Below are positions 37,013-47,333 of a DNA stretch of 64,000 bases, one piece after another. The first letter of the stretch is position 1; every line of letters starts with the position of its first letter. Source of the stretch: Zizania palustris (taxonomy: Eukaryota > Streptophyta > Magnoliopsida > Poales > Poaceae); assembly GCA_019279435.1 (NCBI GenBank), contig JAAALK010000283.1:62850642-62914641 (forward strand), given 5' to 3'. A program made the position numbers and the translations under genes. The notes under the pieces were generated by a model that did not search any database, had not been told where the DNA came from, and saw only the letters and a list, made by a program, of their open reading frames with translations.

Positions 37013-37760
37013 AGTTCAAAGGAAGAATCAACTATAGGTTTTGCTTTCAAACCTGAGTCATTTCATCTCTAAACCCTAATTCATCCCCGCAGAATCTTAG
37101 GTTTCTTAACGCCCTACATGATTATTTTCTCGAAACAATTTTATTTTTTATGACAACATCTATGGATCGATCATATCATAACAACATGACAAGTCTCATC
37201 TTTTTAGACTTTATTTTATTTTTTGAGGATTAAAAAACTATAAAAATACAAGTTGTCGATCGAGTGTTGTGGAAACCTACATTTTTTATGATGGTTTTAA
37301 ATTTACTGGATAATAATAACTAATTATAGAGTCAAAACATGAATATGGTTTTTCTATAAATTTTGGTGAATTATTTCATGTCTTGTAGTTCAAAGGAAGA
37401 ATCAACTATAGGTTTTGCTTTCAAACCCGAGTCATTTCATCTCTAAACCCTAATTTATCCCCGCAGAATCTTAGGTTTCTTAACGCCCTACATGATTATT
37501 TTCTCGAAACAATTTTATTTTTTATGACAACATCTATGGATCGATCATATCATAACAACATGACAAGTCTCATCTTTTTTAGACTTTATTTTATTTTTTG
37601 AGGATTAAAAAACTATAAAATTACAAGTTGTCGATCGAGTGTTGTGGAAACCTACATTTTTTATGATGGTTTTAAATTTACTGGATAATAATAACTAATT
37701 ATAGAGTCAAAACATGAATATGGTTTTTCTATAAATTTTGGTGAATTATTTCATGTCTTG
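37013..37760. repeat. 374-bp tandem duplication, about 99% identical
   Basis: Two head-to-tail units (37013-37386 and 37387-37760), each starting AGTTCAAAGGAAGAATCAAC. By eye they differ at about four bases. The unit is AT-rich and noncoding. It is clearly related to the 500-bp repeats inside the hAT element at 58702-60649. Confidence 0.92.
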
Positions 37761-38028
37761 TAGTTCAAATTGAACTTATTTTGACTTTGATCATAAAAAC
37801 ACACTTAATGAAATAAAAACAGTAAACTAAGGGAGAAAAAGTAAAGTGAGGTAGAAAAATACCAATTTTTTAAATTTGATAAGTTATGATGTATTTTTAT
37901 TGTTAAAAAAATCAAGTTCAAACTAGAATTTAAACATGAATAAAAAAGTCATGAAAATTAGAATAGAAATGTAAAAAAAGTTTGGATGCTAGCAGCAAGG
38001 TTAGAACCTCAAACCGCTTGCAGGCAGC

Positions 38029-38083
38029 AAGGTTCGAACCTCGAACCGCACGGCACCAAAGCAACCCCCGCACCACTGCGCTA
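38029..38083 (-). other. tRNA-like module 3
   Basis: A-box-like GTAGCGCAGTGG on the minus strand at 38072-38084 and B-box in 38029-38041, with another imperfect B-box at about 37997-38009. It is followed on the plus strand by the internal promoter-like cluster at 38137-38335, just as module 1 is followed by the cluster at 36501. Confidence 0.45.
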
Positions 38084-38136
38084 CAAAGTGTTTCTCGACA
38101 TTAGAGGCAACGTATGCTAGATAACCCCCACCTCTC

Positions 38137-38320
38137 ATAGTAGTGGCGGTCGGGTATGCTGACGTCACCAACCCGCCACTGCTATTCCTTTTAGTAGTAG
38201 CATCGAGCACCAGCGGCGGGCGGATTAGTAGTAGCGGGCTGGTGACGTCAGCATGCCCGCCACTACTATGAGAAAATAGCAGTGGCGGGCGGATGACGTC
38301 ATCATGCCCGCCACTGCTAA
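38137..38320. repeat. Internal cluster of subterminal-type repeats before gene 2
   Basis: About eight copies of AGTGGCGGGC-like sequence in both orientations. They are interleaved with three exact TGACGTCA palindromes (38160-38167, 38243-38250, 38294-38301), the core of plant bZIP binding sites. The cluster copies the organisation of the CACTA 5' end: repeats, then about 7 bases later a TATA box. Confidence 0.85.
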
Positions 38321-38326
38321 TACAAC

Positions 38327-38335
38327 TATATAAAA
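38327..38335 (+). promoter_or_regulatory. Putative internal TATA box for CACTA gene 2
   Basis: TATATAAAA directly after the internal repeat cluster and before a GC-rich leader-like region. Gene 2 starts at 41600, so a spliced leader would be needed. A donor-like AAAG/GTCAGC is near 38660. Confidence 0.5.
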
Positions 38336-38821
38336 GTTTTTGCTCCCGCTGCCCGAAAACCTAGTTTCATTTCTAACTCCCGTGCGCCGAACTCTGCCCA
38401 TTGCTGCCGCTCCCGAAGCCCACGCCGCCCTCGGAGCCCGTCGTCGTCGTCCCCGAAGGCCGTCGCCGCCAAACTCCGCACGTCGCTCCCAAAGCCCACG
38501 CCACCCTCGGAGCCCGTCGCCACCGAACTCCGCCCGTCGCTCCTGGAGCCGTCGCCGCCATCCCTGAAGCCCGTCGCCGTCGTCCCGGAGCACGCGCCGC
38601 CACCGTCCCTGGAGCCCGTGTTGCCACCCTCCACTCGTCACCACCGTGCTGAAAAAAAGGTCAGCTAGTGCCCTTTTTACTGTTATGGCAGTGTTTACTG
38701 TTATCTGCTCGCCGCCAGCCACGGGCTCTTGTTCCCCTTGCGCCGCCGGCCGCGGGCTCCGCTTGACCGCTTCCCCTTGCGCCGCCCGACCGCCGGCCGC
38801 CCGGCCGCCTCGGCTTCCCCT
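38336..38821 (+). other. GC-rich leader-like region
   Basis: Rich in CCG/CGC triplets, with open frames on both strands that look accidental. It could be the transcribed leader exon of gene 2 or a captured genomic fragment. It is interrupted at 38822 by a hAT-like element and continues at 39660 with similar GC-rich sequence to about 39810. Confidence 0.35.
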
Positions 38822-39651
38822 CAGTGGCGAATCCAAGAAAAAATGAAGGGTGGGCTAAAATTAAAGTTCAATTCAAAATCTATAAAATTAAAATAAGTTC
38901 AGGATAAACAATATTGTTTTCTTCTCCATTGAAAATCTATCAGTAAATTAAACTAAGCATACTAACATTAGCATATATTCACATTATCATATATATATAT
39001 ATTATAAAAAATTAATACATCTCGTGTACGGATCAACGGATGCAACAATGTACCTGATACTATACTTACTGCCTGCACCCTAGCCGTGTTGCGCGTCTGC
39101 GCCTGTCGCTGGTTGTGCTCACCGTCACAAGCCACATGTGGCCTGCCTGAATGTGCCAAGTGCCCTAGCCGGCTAACCCTAGCATCCACCGGCCGATGCG
39201 GTGGCCACCGCCCACCTGCACAGTGCGCTCTACTATGGGCTATGGCCGTGTGGTGCGCGCACTCACACTTGATGCGCCAAGGCGTGCCTGCTGGCTGCTG
39301 CGGAGTGCCGCCTGCGCAGACCACCGAGGTGCCGAGCTGTCGGCTAGTGCAGAACAGGTGAACAACGAAACCGTGGAAGGAACTACAGAATCCCTAGCTT
39401 GCACTTCACATTTGGGCTGCCACTTGCCGGCTGGGCCAAATGGGCCAATGTCACCGCAAGTAATGACCTAATGACCCAAGTAACGATTTAATACAGCAGC
39501 TTCGTCTCATCTTCCTATCGCCGCTGCCGCAGCCAACAGTTCTTCACGCCAATGCTGAGAATGAAAAAGATACATATACTTGAAGTTTTTTTTGCAAAAA
39601 TTGGAGGGTAGGCTAGAGCCTGTTGAAGCCTAGCCCTTGGATCCGCCCCTG
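38822..39651. mobile_element. Non-autonomous hAT-like element, 830 bp
   Basis: Ends CAGTGGCGAATCCAAG... and ...CTTGGATCCGCCCCTG are imperfect inverted repeats. The element is flanked by a perfect 8-bp duplication CTTCCCCT (38814-38821 and 39652-39659). An 8-bp duplication and CAG-type ends are hAT features. It has no transposase. The interior has a GC-rich stretch 39060-39480 without a convincing gene. Confidence 0.88.
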
Positions 39652-39659
39652 CTTCCCCT

Positions 39660-40118
39660 GATCCCCTCCGTTGTCTGCTTCCCCCTCCCCTGTGCTCCCT
39701 CACGACAGCAGGCAGCAGAAGGCACGGGCCACGGGCGCACGGCAGCTCGTTCTCTGCTTCCCCCTCTGCTCCCGCGCCGCAGCAGGCAGCAGCAGCAGGC
39801 AGAAGGGCGCCATGACAACCATGATTACATTTTTATTTGTATGGTGCTAAACACATAAGTTTGTTTAAATTCTGATTTCTTGATCAGACATAAAGATTAA
39901 ATAGCAAGTTTGTGATATAGTCTTTAATTTGACTCATTGGAGCGAAATCTGTGATTAAGTTTGGAGGAGTGTTGGGTGTTTTGAAAGGGTCATCTAATTC
40001 GAATGAATTTTGTCGAGGCGCCTATTCACCCCCCCTCTAGTTCTTGAGTGAAGTCTTCTATATCTAAGTTATGCCATGAGAAATATTGCATACCACATTA
40101 CCACTTTTTTAGAACAAC
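39660..40118 (+). other. Spacer, including an LTR-like fragment
   Basis: GC-rich to about 39810, then AT-rich. Around 40015-40050, GGCGCCTATTCACCCCCCCTCTAG resembles the GAGGGGGGGTGAATRGG motif found inside copia LTRs (compare 18665-18680), in the opposite orientation. No gene is seen. Confidence 0.35.
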
Positions 40119-41540
40119 TTTTAGAGGCCTGTGATGCAAATAGTAATTGAGTTATCTCATGTATGTCATCAAGCCGTGCGACATATCCATTCCTGTCAAC
40201 AACTTCTTCTTTCTCGTGTTGCTGACAGGGAATGGATGTGCTCACGGTTCCATGGCAGCCATGAACATATTTGAAAAACAACACAAAATATGTTGAGGCC
40301 TCAACAACACAAGAGAGAGAACAACACAATCTCCTAACTTGAGGATTAATATAGTAGCTTCAGAAGTAATAGCTGACTACTGTAGCCAAAAAGAGTTTTC
40401 ATACATTTTCCACCTTTGACACTGTGATTAGTTTACTACTGCTATTACTTCTGAGGCTACAGTAGTAAACTGATCACAGTGTCAAAGGTGGGAAATGTAT
40501 GAAAACTCTTCTTGGCTACAGTAGTCAGCTATTACTTCCGAAGCCACTATATTAATTCTCAAGTTAGGAGATTGTGTTGTTCTCTCTCTCTAGTGTTGTT
40601 GAGACCTCAACATATTTTCTGTTGTTTTTCCCTCTAATGTTCCATGGCAACAAAATATGTTGAGGCCTCAACAACACTGTGATCAGTTTACTACTGCTAT
40701 TATTTCTAAGGCTACTATATACTAATCCTCAACAATTCCTTTTAGAGGCCTATGATGCAAATTGTTATTGAGTTATCTCATGTATGTCATCAAGCCATGA
40801 GACACATCCATTCCCGTCAACAGCTTCTTCTTTCTCGTGTTGCTGACAGGGAATGGATGTGCTCACGGTTCCATGGCAGCCATGAACATTTTGAAAAACA
40901 ACACAAAATATGCTGAGACCTAAACAACACTGTGATCAGTTTACTACTGTTATTACTTCTAAGGCTACTATACTAATCCTCAAGTTCATCCGGCTGAAGG
41001 CCAACATTAGATTCTGCATATCCTTTTAGAGGCCTATGATGCAAATTGTTATTGAGTTATCTCATGTATGTCATCAAGCCATGGGACACATCCATTCCTG
41101 TCAACAGCTTCTTCTTTCTCGTGTTGCTGACAGGGAATGGATGTGCACATGGTTCCATGGCAGCCATGAACATTTTGAAAAACAACACAAAATATGCTGA
41201 GGCCTCAACAACACTGTGATCAGTTTACTACTGTTATTACTTCTAAGGCTACTATACTAATCCTCAAGTTCATCCGGCTGAAGGCCAACATTAATTAGAT
41301 TCCGCAATTCCTTTTAGAGGCCTATGATGCAAATTGTTATTGAGTTATCTCATGTATGTCATCAAACCATGTGACACGTCCATTCCCGTCAACAGCTTCT
41401 TCTTTCTCGTGTTGCTGACAGGGAATGGATGTGCACATGGTTCCATGGCAGCCATGAACATTTTGAAAAACAACACAAATTATGCTGAGGCCTCAACAAC
41501 ACTAGAGAGAGAGAACAACACAATATCCTAACTTTAGGAT
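40119..41540. repeat. Four-copy repeat array, unit about 285 bp
   Basis: The motif TTTTAGAGGCCT(A/G)TGATGCAAA recurs at 40119, 40740, 41024 and 41312. The last three are spaced 284 and 288 bases apart. Each unit contains an inner inverted repeat CCATTCC...GGAATGG separated by CTTCTTCTTTCTCG, then GTTCCATGGCAGCCATGAAC. The first unit is separated from the others by the large palindrome at 40275-40632. It is noncoding and lies just before CACTA gene 2. Confidence 0.88.
40275..40632. repeat. Large imperfect palindrome, arms about 155 bp
   Basis: The left arm (about 40275-40436) and right arm (about 40481-40632) are complementary over most of their length, for example GACTACTGTAGCC against GGCTACAGTAGTC and CACCTTTGACACTGTGAT against ATCACAGTGTCAAAGGTG. 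The loop is about 45 bases. A transcript would form a long hairpin. It resembles a foldback element or a miRNA/siRNA-generating MITE. No clear target duplication was found. Confidence 0.85.
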
Positions 41541-41599
41541 TAATATGACATCAAACCTTTTTTGCATAACCAAAATTCTTATACATTAGCCTCTTAACT

Positions 41600-44500
41600 A
41601 TGAATAGTTTATCTATGGCGGAAGAAGGACGTTCCATCGAGGAGCTCATCTACGAGTCTCCCGCAAAAACAAATAAAGAGGGTTCATCTGAAGGATCCTC
41701 CGATAGCGAATCTTCGTACCACTCTCCGGAGAATGAACATCCAATGGAGCCTAGGAAGAAGAGAACGAGAGAAGACGCCGATGAGGATTACATTCCTGAA
41801 GCTCAAGCGGAGGTAATTATTACGTTAGTAACAAGTCAGAGCAGCTTCTAACCGAGGATTACATTCCTGAAGCTCACATTGTCTATCATCGTAGGATCGT
41901 CCAAAGCGAGGAAGCAAGCGTCGATTATTCCAAGTCGAGAAAAGGACAACTATTGTCCCAGCTATTGAGTCAGCTGAGCGAACAGATATTGAGCCCGTTG
42001 CCACAACATCGTCTGCAAATGCGAAGAGGAGAGGGAAACGGGAGAAGAACAAGCTGCATACAGCTATCTATGAGGTTGAAGAAGTGCATGTTGATGGGGC
42101 TCCAAAGAAGCCAAAAGAAATCACAGCGAATTGGCGTAACGACTGTGGATGTCTCGCCAGGGAGCGATGTAAGATAGTTTGGAAAAATTGGAAGACTGTC
42201 CCTGAAGCTACAAAGAACGAATTGTGGCAGCATATATAAGCGCATTATAAATTTCCGGAAGATCGCTTAGAAGACACTAAAGCTGCCACATTGAAGACTA
42301 TCGGGAAGGCTCTCCGTACATTTAGGACTAAACTGAACACACAATACCTTCAGAAAGATGAGTCACCACTCAACGACTACGGCTTTATAACGCCAAATGA
42401 ATGGAACGAATTCAAAATGCAGCATTGCTCGGAAGAAGCCAAACAAGAGAGCACCATGTTCAAAGAACTTAATAAGAAGAATAAGTTCCCACATAAACTT
42501 GGGCCAGGTGGATATAAGGCCAAGGAGGATGAGTGGAGTAGAAAGGAGGAGGAGGACCGTGCGGCTGGGTTACCTGAACAGTTTTCAGGTGCTGATCAGC
42601 GCACTAAGAGATGGCTCCTAGGTCGAGCTAAAAAAACACCCGAGGGCCAATATATGCTCTCCGACTCACGGACTAGTCAAGTATTCCAGAAAGCACAGGA
42701 AATCGCTGAGTTGGAGAAGACTGGAAAGTTCAAGCCCGAGGGATGTAATGACCAGCTTACATCTGCTCTCGGAAACGAGGAACATCGAGGGCGCACCCGA
42801 GGTGTCTCTTCTATAGCACCTTGGAAAAATACTTTCAAGAAACAGGAGGGTGCCACATACAAGAAGCGTCAAGCACGCATAGACGACGCCGCAGAGCACC
42901 GTGCAGAGTGGGAGCGATACTTTTTTGAATTTATTAACGAGAATCCAAACATAATGCAGGCTGCAGCGGGACAAATAATTGTGCCAGAGGTACGACTCGA
43001 CGTACCAAGCAGTGTTGGCTCAGTACAAGACAAATTTCCTGTAAATTATATTAAAGAGGACACACCATGCAGCCTGCATATACCGATAGGGCGCAAAGGG
43101 CATTCCCAAGAGGCTGCACGAGGCATTGCTATGCCTGGGGATTTATTTCACAATCGGCCTATTCCAGCTGACTATACCAAGGTTCAGGTCAATGAGATCA
43201 CCAACGACAGATTTATTAATGACCACTTGGATCTTCCAATGCCTGATGAGGGGATTGAGACAATTGGAGATGCTCTAAATAACTTTGTCCTATGGGCGAG
43301 CCGAGATATCAAATTACTGCAGACAAGTTCTCAGAGTAAATCACCTATTGTCTCATCACAATCCCCCACATATCTTTCATCTCAGGATGTGCAAAATATA
43401 GGATCTTTATCACCTGTTGATGAGCATGAGATAGAGGAAGAGGCAGAGGAAGAGCCAGTGCCCGATAAAGTGGCAGAAGTGATAGAATCAAAAGTGACTG
43501 AGCCTGATCCTCAAGTGACAGAGCCAGTGCTAGTGCTTGAGCCCACTAATGAGCCCAACATAAAAGTGTCAGAGCCAGATCAAATTCTAGTGCCAGTTCT
43601 GGCTGAGCCTCAAGTGCCAGTTCTGGCTGAGCCTCAAGTGCCAGTTCCGGCTGAGCCTAAAGTGCCAGTTTCGGCTGAGCCTCAAGTGCCAGTTCCGACT
43701 GATCCTCAAGTGCCAGTGGCCAAGCCCATAACAAAAGTGCCAGTGCTAGTTGCCGAGCCTGAAAAACAAGATGCATGCCCAAAGCCAGCAATGCACAAGA
43801 TAACTGTTCAAGCTGGGCAGTGTTCTGCACTGAAATCTGAGATGCATAAATTTTTTACTACTATGGGGCAAACACATTCTATGCCCGAAGCGGATCCCAC
43901 AAAGGCTCCAGTACAAAAGCATGCGGGCTCACTTTCTGTTGATAAGTAGACCTACGGAGACGAGGATTATATCGAATACGAACCAGGCAAACCATTATTA
44001 CCCCAAGGAGTACTTAAGAGTATGCCTTGGATGATGAAAACATTTCATGACTGGTACCTCGAAGCGTCTTCGTTAGGAGTAACACAAATAGAACTGAAGG
44101 TTCCACAAGAAATATTCAACTGCCCAGAGTTTAAGCTTGCACTATTTTTCGACGACTTCCATCGGATGTTTCGTCTGAAGCGAACCGACATCACAAGCAT
44201 GATGCTCTGGTGCATGTAAGTACTTTATACTTTGTCCATACAAAGCAAAAATAAATAATGTCTTATATTGACTATTGTTTCATAACATATGCAGTTGTAA
44301 TTCATGCGGTGACAAGTCTAATATGTATGGGTACTTAAACCCATCATTAATAAGCCAAAGTGCACTGAACCCGACACTAAACCAGAACGATAGCAAGTAC
44401 TGGACTGCGGGTAAGAAAAAAATTTCAAAGAAAGATGTTCAATAAAGACAAAGACACACTTAAGAAGAAGAAAAGGAGTTGTGCCGCGTTGTATATTGCG

Positions 44501-45287
44501 CGGTGCATGGATCAATGGAAGGACAGAGAAATGATAAGTGGGGCATATAACTTTAAGTAAGTATACCCACTATATCCACTTAATCACGTTTTATCGATTA
44601 TGAAACTAACATAATCATATATTACTTCTTTCGATAGTGATCATTGGATTGCACTTCTGATATACCCAAAGAGCTCAAGGGTTTATGTGCTCGACTCGCT
44701 CGACAAACCCAAAAAAGAATATCAAGATATATTAAATGTTATTCAGAGTGCATATAGATACTACGTGGAAAAGTTAGGTGGCCCACATGATCCACAAAGG
44801 CCGAAAGATATGCTTATCAGAACCAACTATCCGGTAATATTATATTTTTAAATTTGTTAATTCAATTGATAAAGCCAAACTATATATCGTTCTAACTTTG
44901 TCTATTTTGAAGTGTCACAAACAATCTCTTGGTTCCGTGCATTGTGGCTATTATACTTGTGATTTCATGAGCAATAACTTAGGAAAGTTTGGGCGGACAG
45001 TATCTGATGATACTAAAGAAGTAAGTTGATTTCTTGTGTGTTAATCTAATATAACTTGCAGCGTATGTAGTTATATTTTACGTATGCAGGCGTCAGGTCC
45101 ATCAACCGTTGCCCAGAAGAGCCAACTTTCAGAATCACAAATGTACGAAATCGTATCAAGGATGTGCCGCTTCACGATGCATGAGATTCTTCATGAGCTT
45201 GGAGCATTTTTCGATCCTGAGAGTGAAGTGGCCAAGCATCCAACTCTGTATGATTGGGCCGGAAGAATGAAAAGGCGAACCAATTAA
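41600..45287 (+). pseudogene. CACTA gene 2: Transposase_24 domain plus Ulp1-like protease, two premature stops
   Basis: ATG in the serine/acid-rich exon 1 (41600-41812, MNSLSMAEEG, donor GTAATT). Exon 2 is 41895-44215 with nuclear-signal-like lysine/arginine runs and a Transposase_24 (Ptta/En/Spm) region (TANWRNDCGCLARER; YGFITPNEWNEF). A 9-residue repeat rich in EPQVPV follows (43590-43730). Exon 3 starts at 44295 and is not fully resolved; later exons are about 44638-44833, 44914-45019 and 45091-45287. The C-terminal exons encode a C48/Ulp1-type cysteine protease fold with DHWIALLIYP (His), VLDSL (Asp) and VHCGYYTCDF (Cys). Stops: UAA 42237-42239 and UAG 43947-43949, both in frame with coding on each side. 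Probably a TnpA-like DNA-binding protein fused to a SUMO-protease-like domain. Confidence 0.85.
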
Positions 45288-45299
45288 GATATGAGTTGG

Positions 45300-45654
45300 C
45301 CTTCCAAGAAAACATAAACCGCATGAGCATGTATTTGTGAAACAATGGTTAATTTTGAAATTTTGATAGATGTAAACTTTTTAGACTTGATGTGTTGAAA
45401 TGTAAATTTGTAAATTGATGAGATGTGTTGTTGTTGTGCTGTGTATGTAGATGGCTGTGTGAAGCATATAATGTAAACTTTGTAAATTTTTGAAAATTGA
45501 TGAGATGGATGGTTGTTGTGTTGATGTGTTGTTGTTGTGGATGTGTATGTGGATATGTGGATGTTTTGCTGCTATGTATGTGGATGGTTGTGTGAAGCAT
45601 ATAATTTCTGTGTTTTGGTTTGTGGGATCACAGCATTCTGTGTTATGGGTTATA
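45300..45654 (+). other. CACTA 3' untranslated stretch with TG-rich duplication
   Basis: T/G-rich sequence. GTGTGAAGCATATAAT occurs at about 45457 and 45591, marking an imperfect duplication of about 134 bases. No gene is seen. Confidence 0.55.
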
Positions 45655-45992
45655 CACAGCAGTGGCGGGCAGATGAGGTAGCTTGCCCGTTACTGCTGTT
45701 GACACAGTGGTGGTGGGCGCGCTGACCTCATCTGCCCGCCACTGCTATTGATAACAGCAGTGGCGGGCAGATGAGGTCAGCGCGCCCGTTACTGCTGTTT
45801 ACATAGTGGTGGCGGGCGAGATGACCTCATCTGCCCGCCACTGCTGTTATCAATAGTAGTGGCGGGCAGATGAGGTCAGCGCGCCCGCCACTGCTAACCA
45901 GCGATAGTAGTGGCGTTAGAGCAGTGGCGGACTTGATGCCCGTCACTATAGGTCGTTTTTGCCCGCCGCTACAGTGTCGCTTTGTAGTAGTG
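45655..45992 (+). repeat. CACTA right subterminal repeats and terminal inverted repeat
   Basis: About a dozen copies of CAGTGGCGGGC / GCCCGCCACTGC in both orientations, many joined by AGATGAGGTCA. The stretch ends with the inverted terminus GTAGTAGTG at 45992. TAT follows as the target duplication. It mirrors 17722-17996. Confidence 0.92.
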
Positions 45993-45995
45993 TAT

Positions 45996-46977
45996 GCTAT
46001 AGGTTAAACCATATGAGAAGATTTCATACCTACATTCTGACCATTCTGAATGATTGCATGTTAAGAAAGTAAGAAAAGAGAAGGTGTAAAAGTTAAATTG
46101 TATATATATAAGTGTGGTGTTGTGATGATCAATCTTCATTGTAATTTAATTCATGAATATTTGTCTTTTAAGTGTAATATGTACTTATACCGATTTGTAT
46201 AATATATGTAGAATGAAAGTTCAAATACTGAGATGTGAATGATTTCTATAAGTCATACTGATTTGGGTAATATATATGTAATGAAATTTTGTGTCAAGTC
46301 ATATATGTGACAATAAGTTGAAATCTAGACAAGTCACATTGGAGGGGACTAGAGCCCTTAGTTTTGGTTCTCTACTCAAATTGATTTTAGACCTCCGGGT
46401 TCAACGGTGAGCCAAGCTTCAACGTCTCAAGATGGTTTTAGGATCCTGAAGTCTAGCCCAAGGCTAGATACCAATTTGGAGGGTGCTTCAAACGCAACCT
46501 TTGTTTGGGATAATTTATTTTATACAGTGGGAGTAATTTCCCTCAACAAAAACAAATTTAATAGTTTATTTAATGAAATTAATTTATATTATAATTATTA
46601 ACATATTATTATAAAACTAGTTAGAATTAAATATTTTGAATATGTAAGTATATAGCTAGCATAATAGAAATATGGCAAATACTCATCGTTTTTTCTAGAT
46701 AAATCTTTTTCGTATGCACTTGGAATCTTCAATCAAAAGTTCCAAATTATAACTTCAGATAAGGATTCACATAATTGAATGGTTACTATGTTAAGTACCG
46801 AGCAAGATTTTAATCGAAATTTTAAAAATCTTTTAAAATGACTATAAGTACTAGGTGATATATAATGGTTTATGGTAATTTTTTAAAAAAATATTAAAAT
46901 TTTGCAAAGTTAAGAGTAAAATAATTTTTTTACCCAACCCAAAAATATTTGAGATTTTTTTAGCTCAACCCAAAAGA
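45996..46977. other. AT-rich stretch, nothing recognised
   Basis: Right flank of the CACTA insertion. No coding similarity to the relict transposase on the other side (16432-17718) is visible. A more GC-balanced segment at 46310-46500 is unassigned. Confidence 0.4.
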
Positions 46978-47333
46978 ATGCTTCAAGTTAGAACCATTAC
47001 TTCACTTGTTCTCCCCCAATATCACATATCAATACTCAACTTCAATTAAACAAGATAAAAATATCACTAGTGGAGAGAACACTTTGGATTTAAGTACCGA
47101 GCCTAACTCTTTATATTGAATTTGTGATGATCGGAGAGTGTTGAATGTATCCAATATAGAACCTCTTTTTATAGCACAGGTTGTGCGTTTATTTGCTCTT
47201 CAGATAGTTGTGGTTCTACAAGAAGGAAAAACGTGAGACATGCATATAACAATGGTGGTTGAATCATGCATGCATGCAAAAGACATGAGAACAATTTGTA
47301 TGGTTGATCACAACATTTGAGGATAAACTTTGA
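46978..47333. repeat. Diverged tandem-array unit, copy C
   Basis: Aligns by eye with 58136-58530 (copy A) and 62405-62760 (copy B). Shared landmarks are CCAATATCACATATCAA, CATCACTAGTGGAGAGAA, GTTGTGGTTCTACAAGAAG, GTGAGACATGCATATAAC and CACAACATTTGAGGATAAA. No gene is recognised. Confidence 0.75.

Larger units (their letters stand above)
36197..38136 (+). other. CACTA inter-gene spacer with repeated blocks
   Basis: A noncoding, AT-rich stretch after the transposase stop. It holds three related blocks, each with an AT-rich 'bring-in' sequence followed by a tRNA-like module (ending near 36443, 36859 and 38084). It also holds a small cluster of subterminal-type repeats (36501-36594) and a 374-bp tandem duplication (37013-37760). 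No open frame of note. Confidence 0.7.
17722..45992 (+). mobile_element. CACTA (En/Spm, CMC) DNA transposon, about 28 kb with nested insertions
   Basis: Left terminus CACTACTACAAAACGTCAC at 17722; right terminus is its inverted complement, ending GTAGTAGTG at 45992. It is flanked by the 3-bp duplication TAT (17719-17721 and 45993-45995), as expected for CACTA elements. Inside are terminal arrays of AGTGGCGGGC-like repeats, a TnpD-type transposase gene and a second gene with a Transposase_24 domain and a Ulp1-like protease, both on the plus strand. Removing the Sirevirus-like insertion gives about 14 kb. A TnpD-type gene followed by a protease-containing second gene is common in grass CACTA elements. 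Both genes have premature stops, so this copy is probably not autonomous. Confidence 0.95.

Noticed and set aside
36386..38084. Functional tRNA genes
   Set aside because: A-box and B-box words are present, but no acceptor stem or anticodon arm was recognised, so only tRNA-like modules are claimed.
38340..38660. Captured host gene in the CACTA
   Set aside because: GC-rich triplet-like sequence gives open frames on both strands with only Ala/Arg/Ser/Pro content. No domain is recognisable, so a leader region is as likely.
40119..41540. CRISPR-like array
   Set aside because: The genome is a plant nuclear genome. The units are about 285 bp of contiguous repeat without unique spacers.
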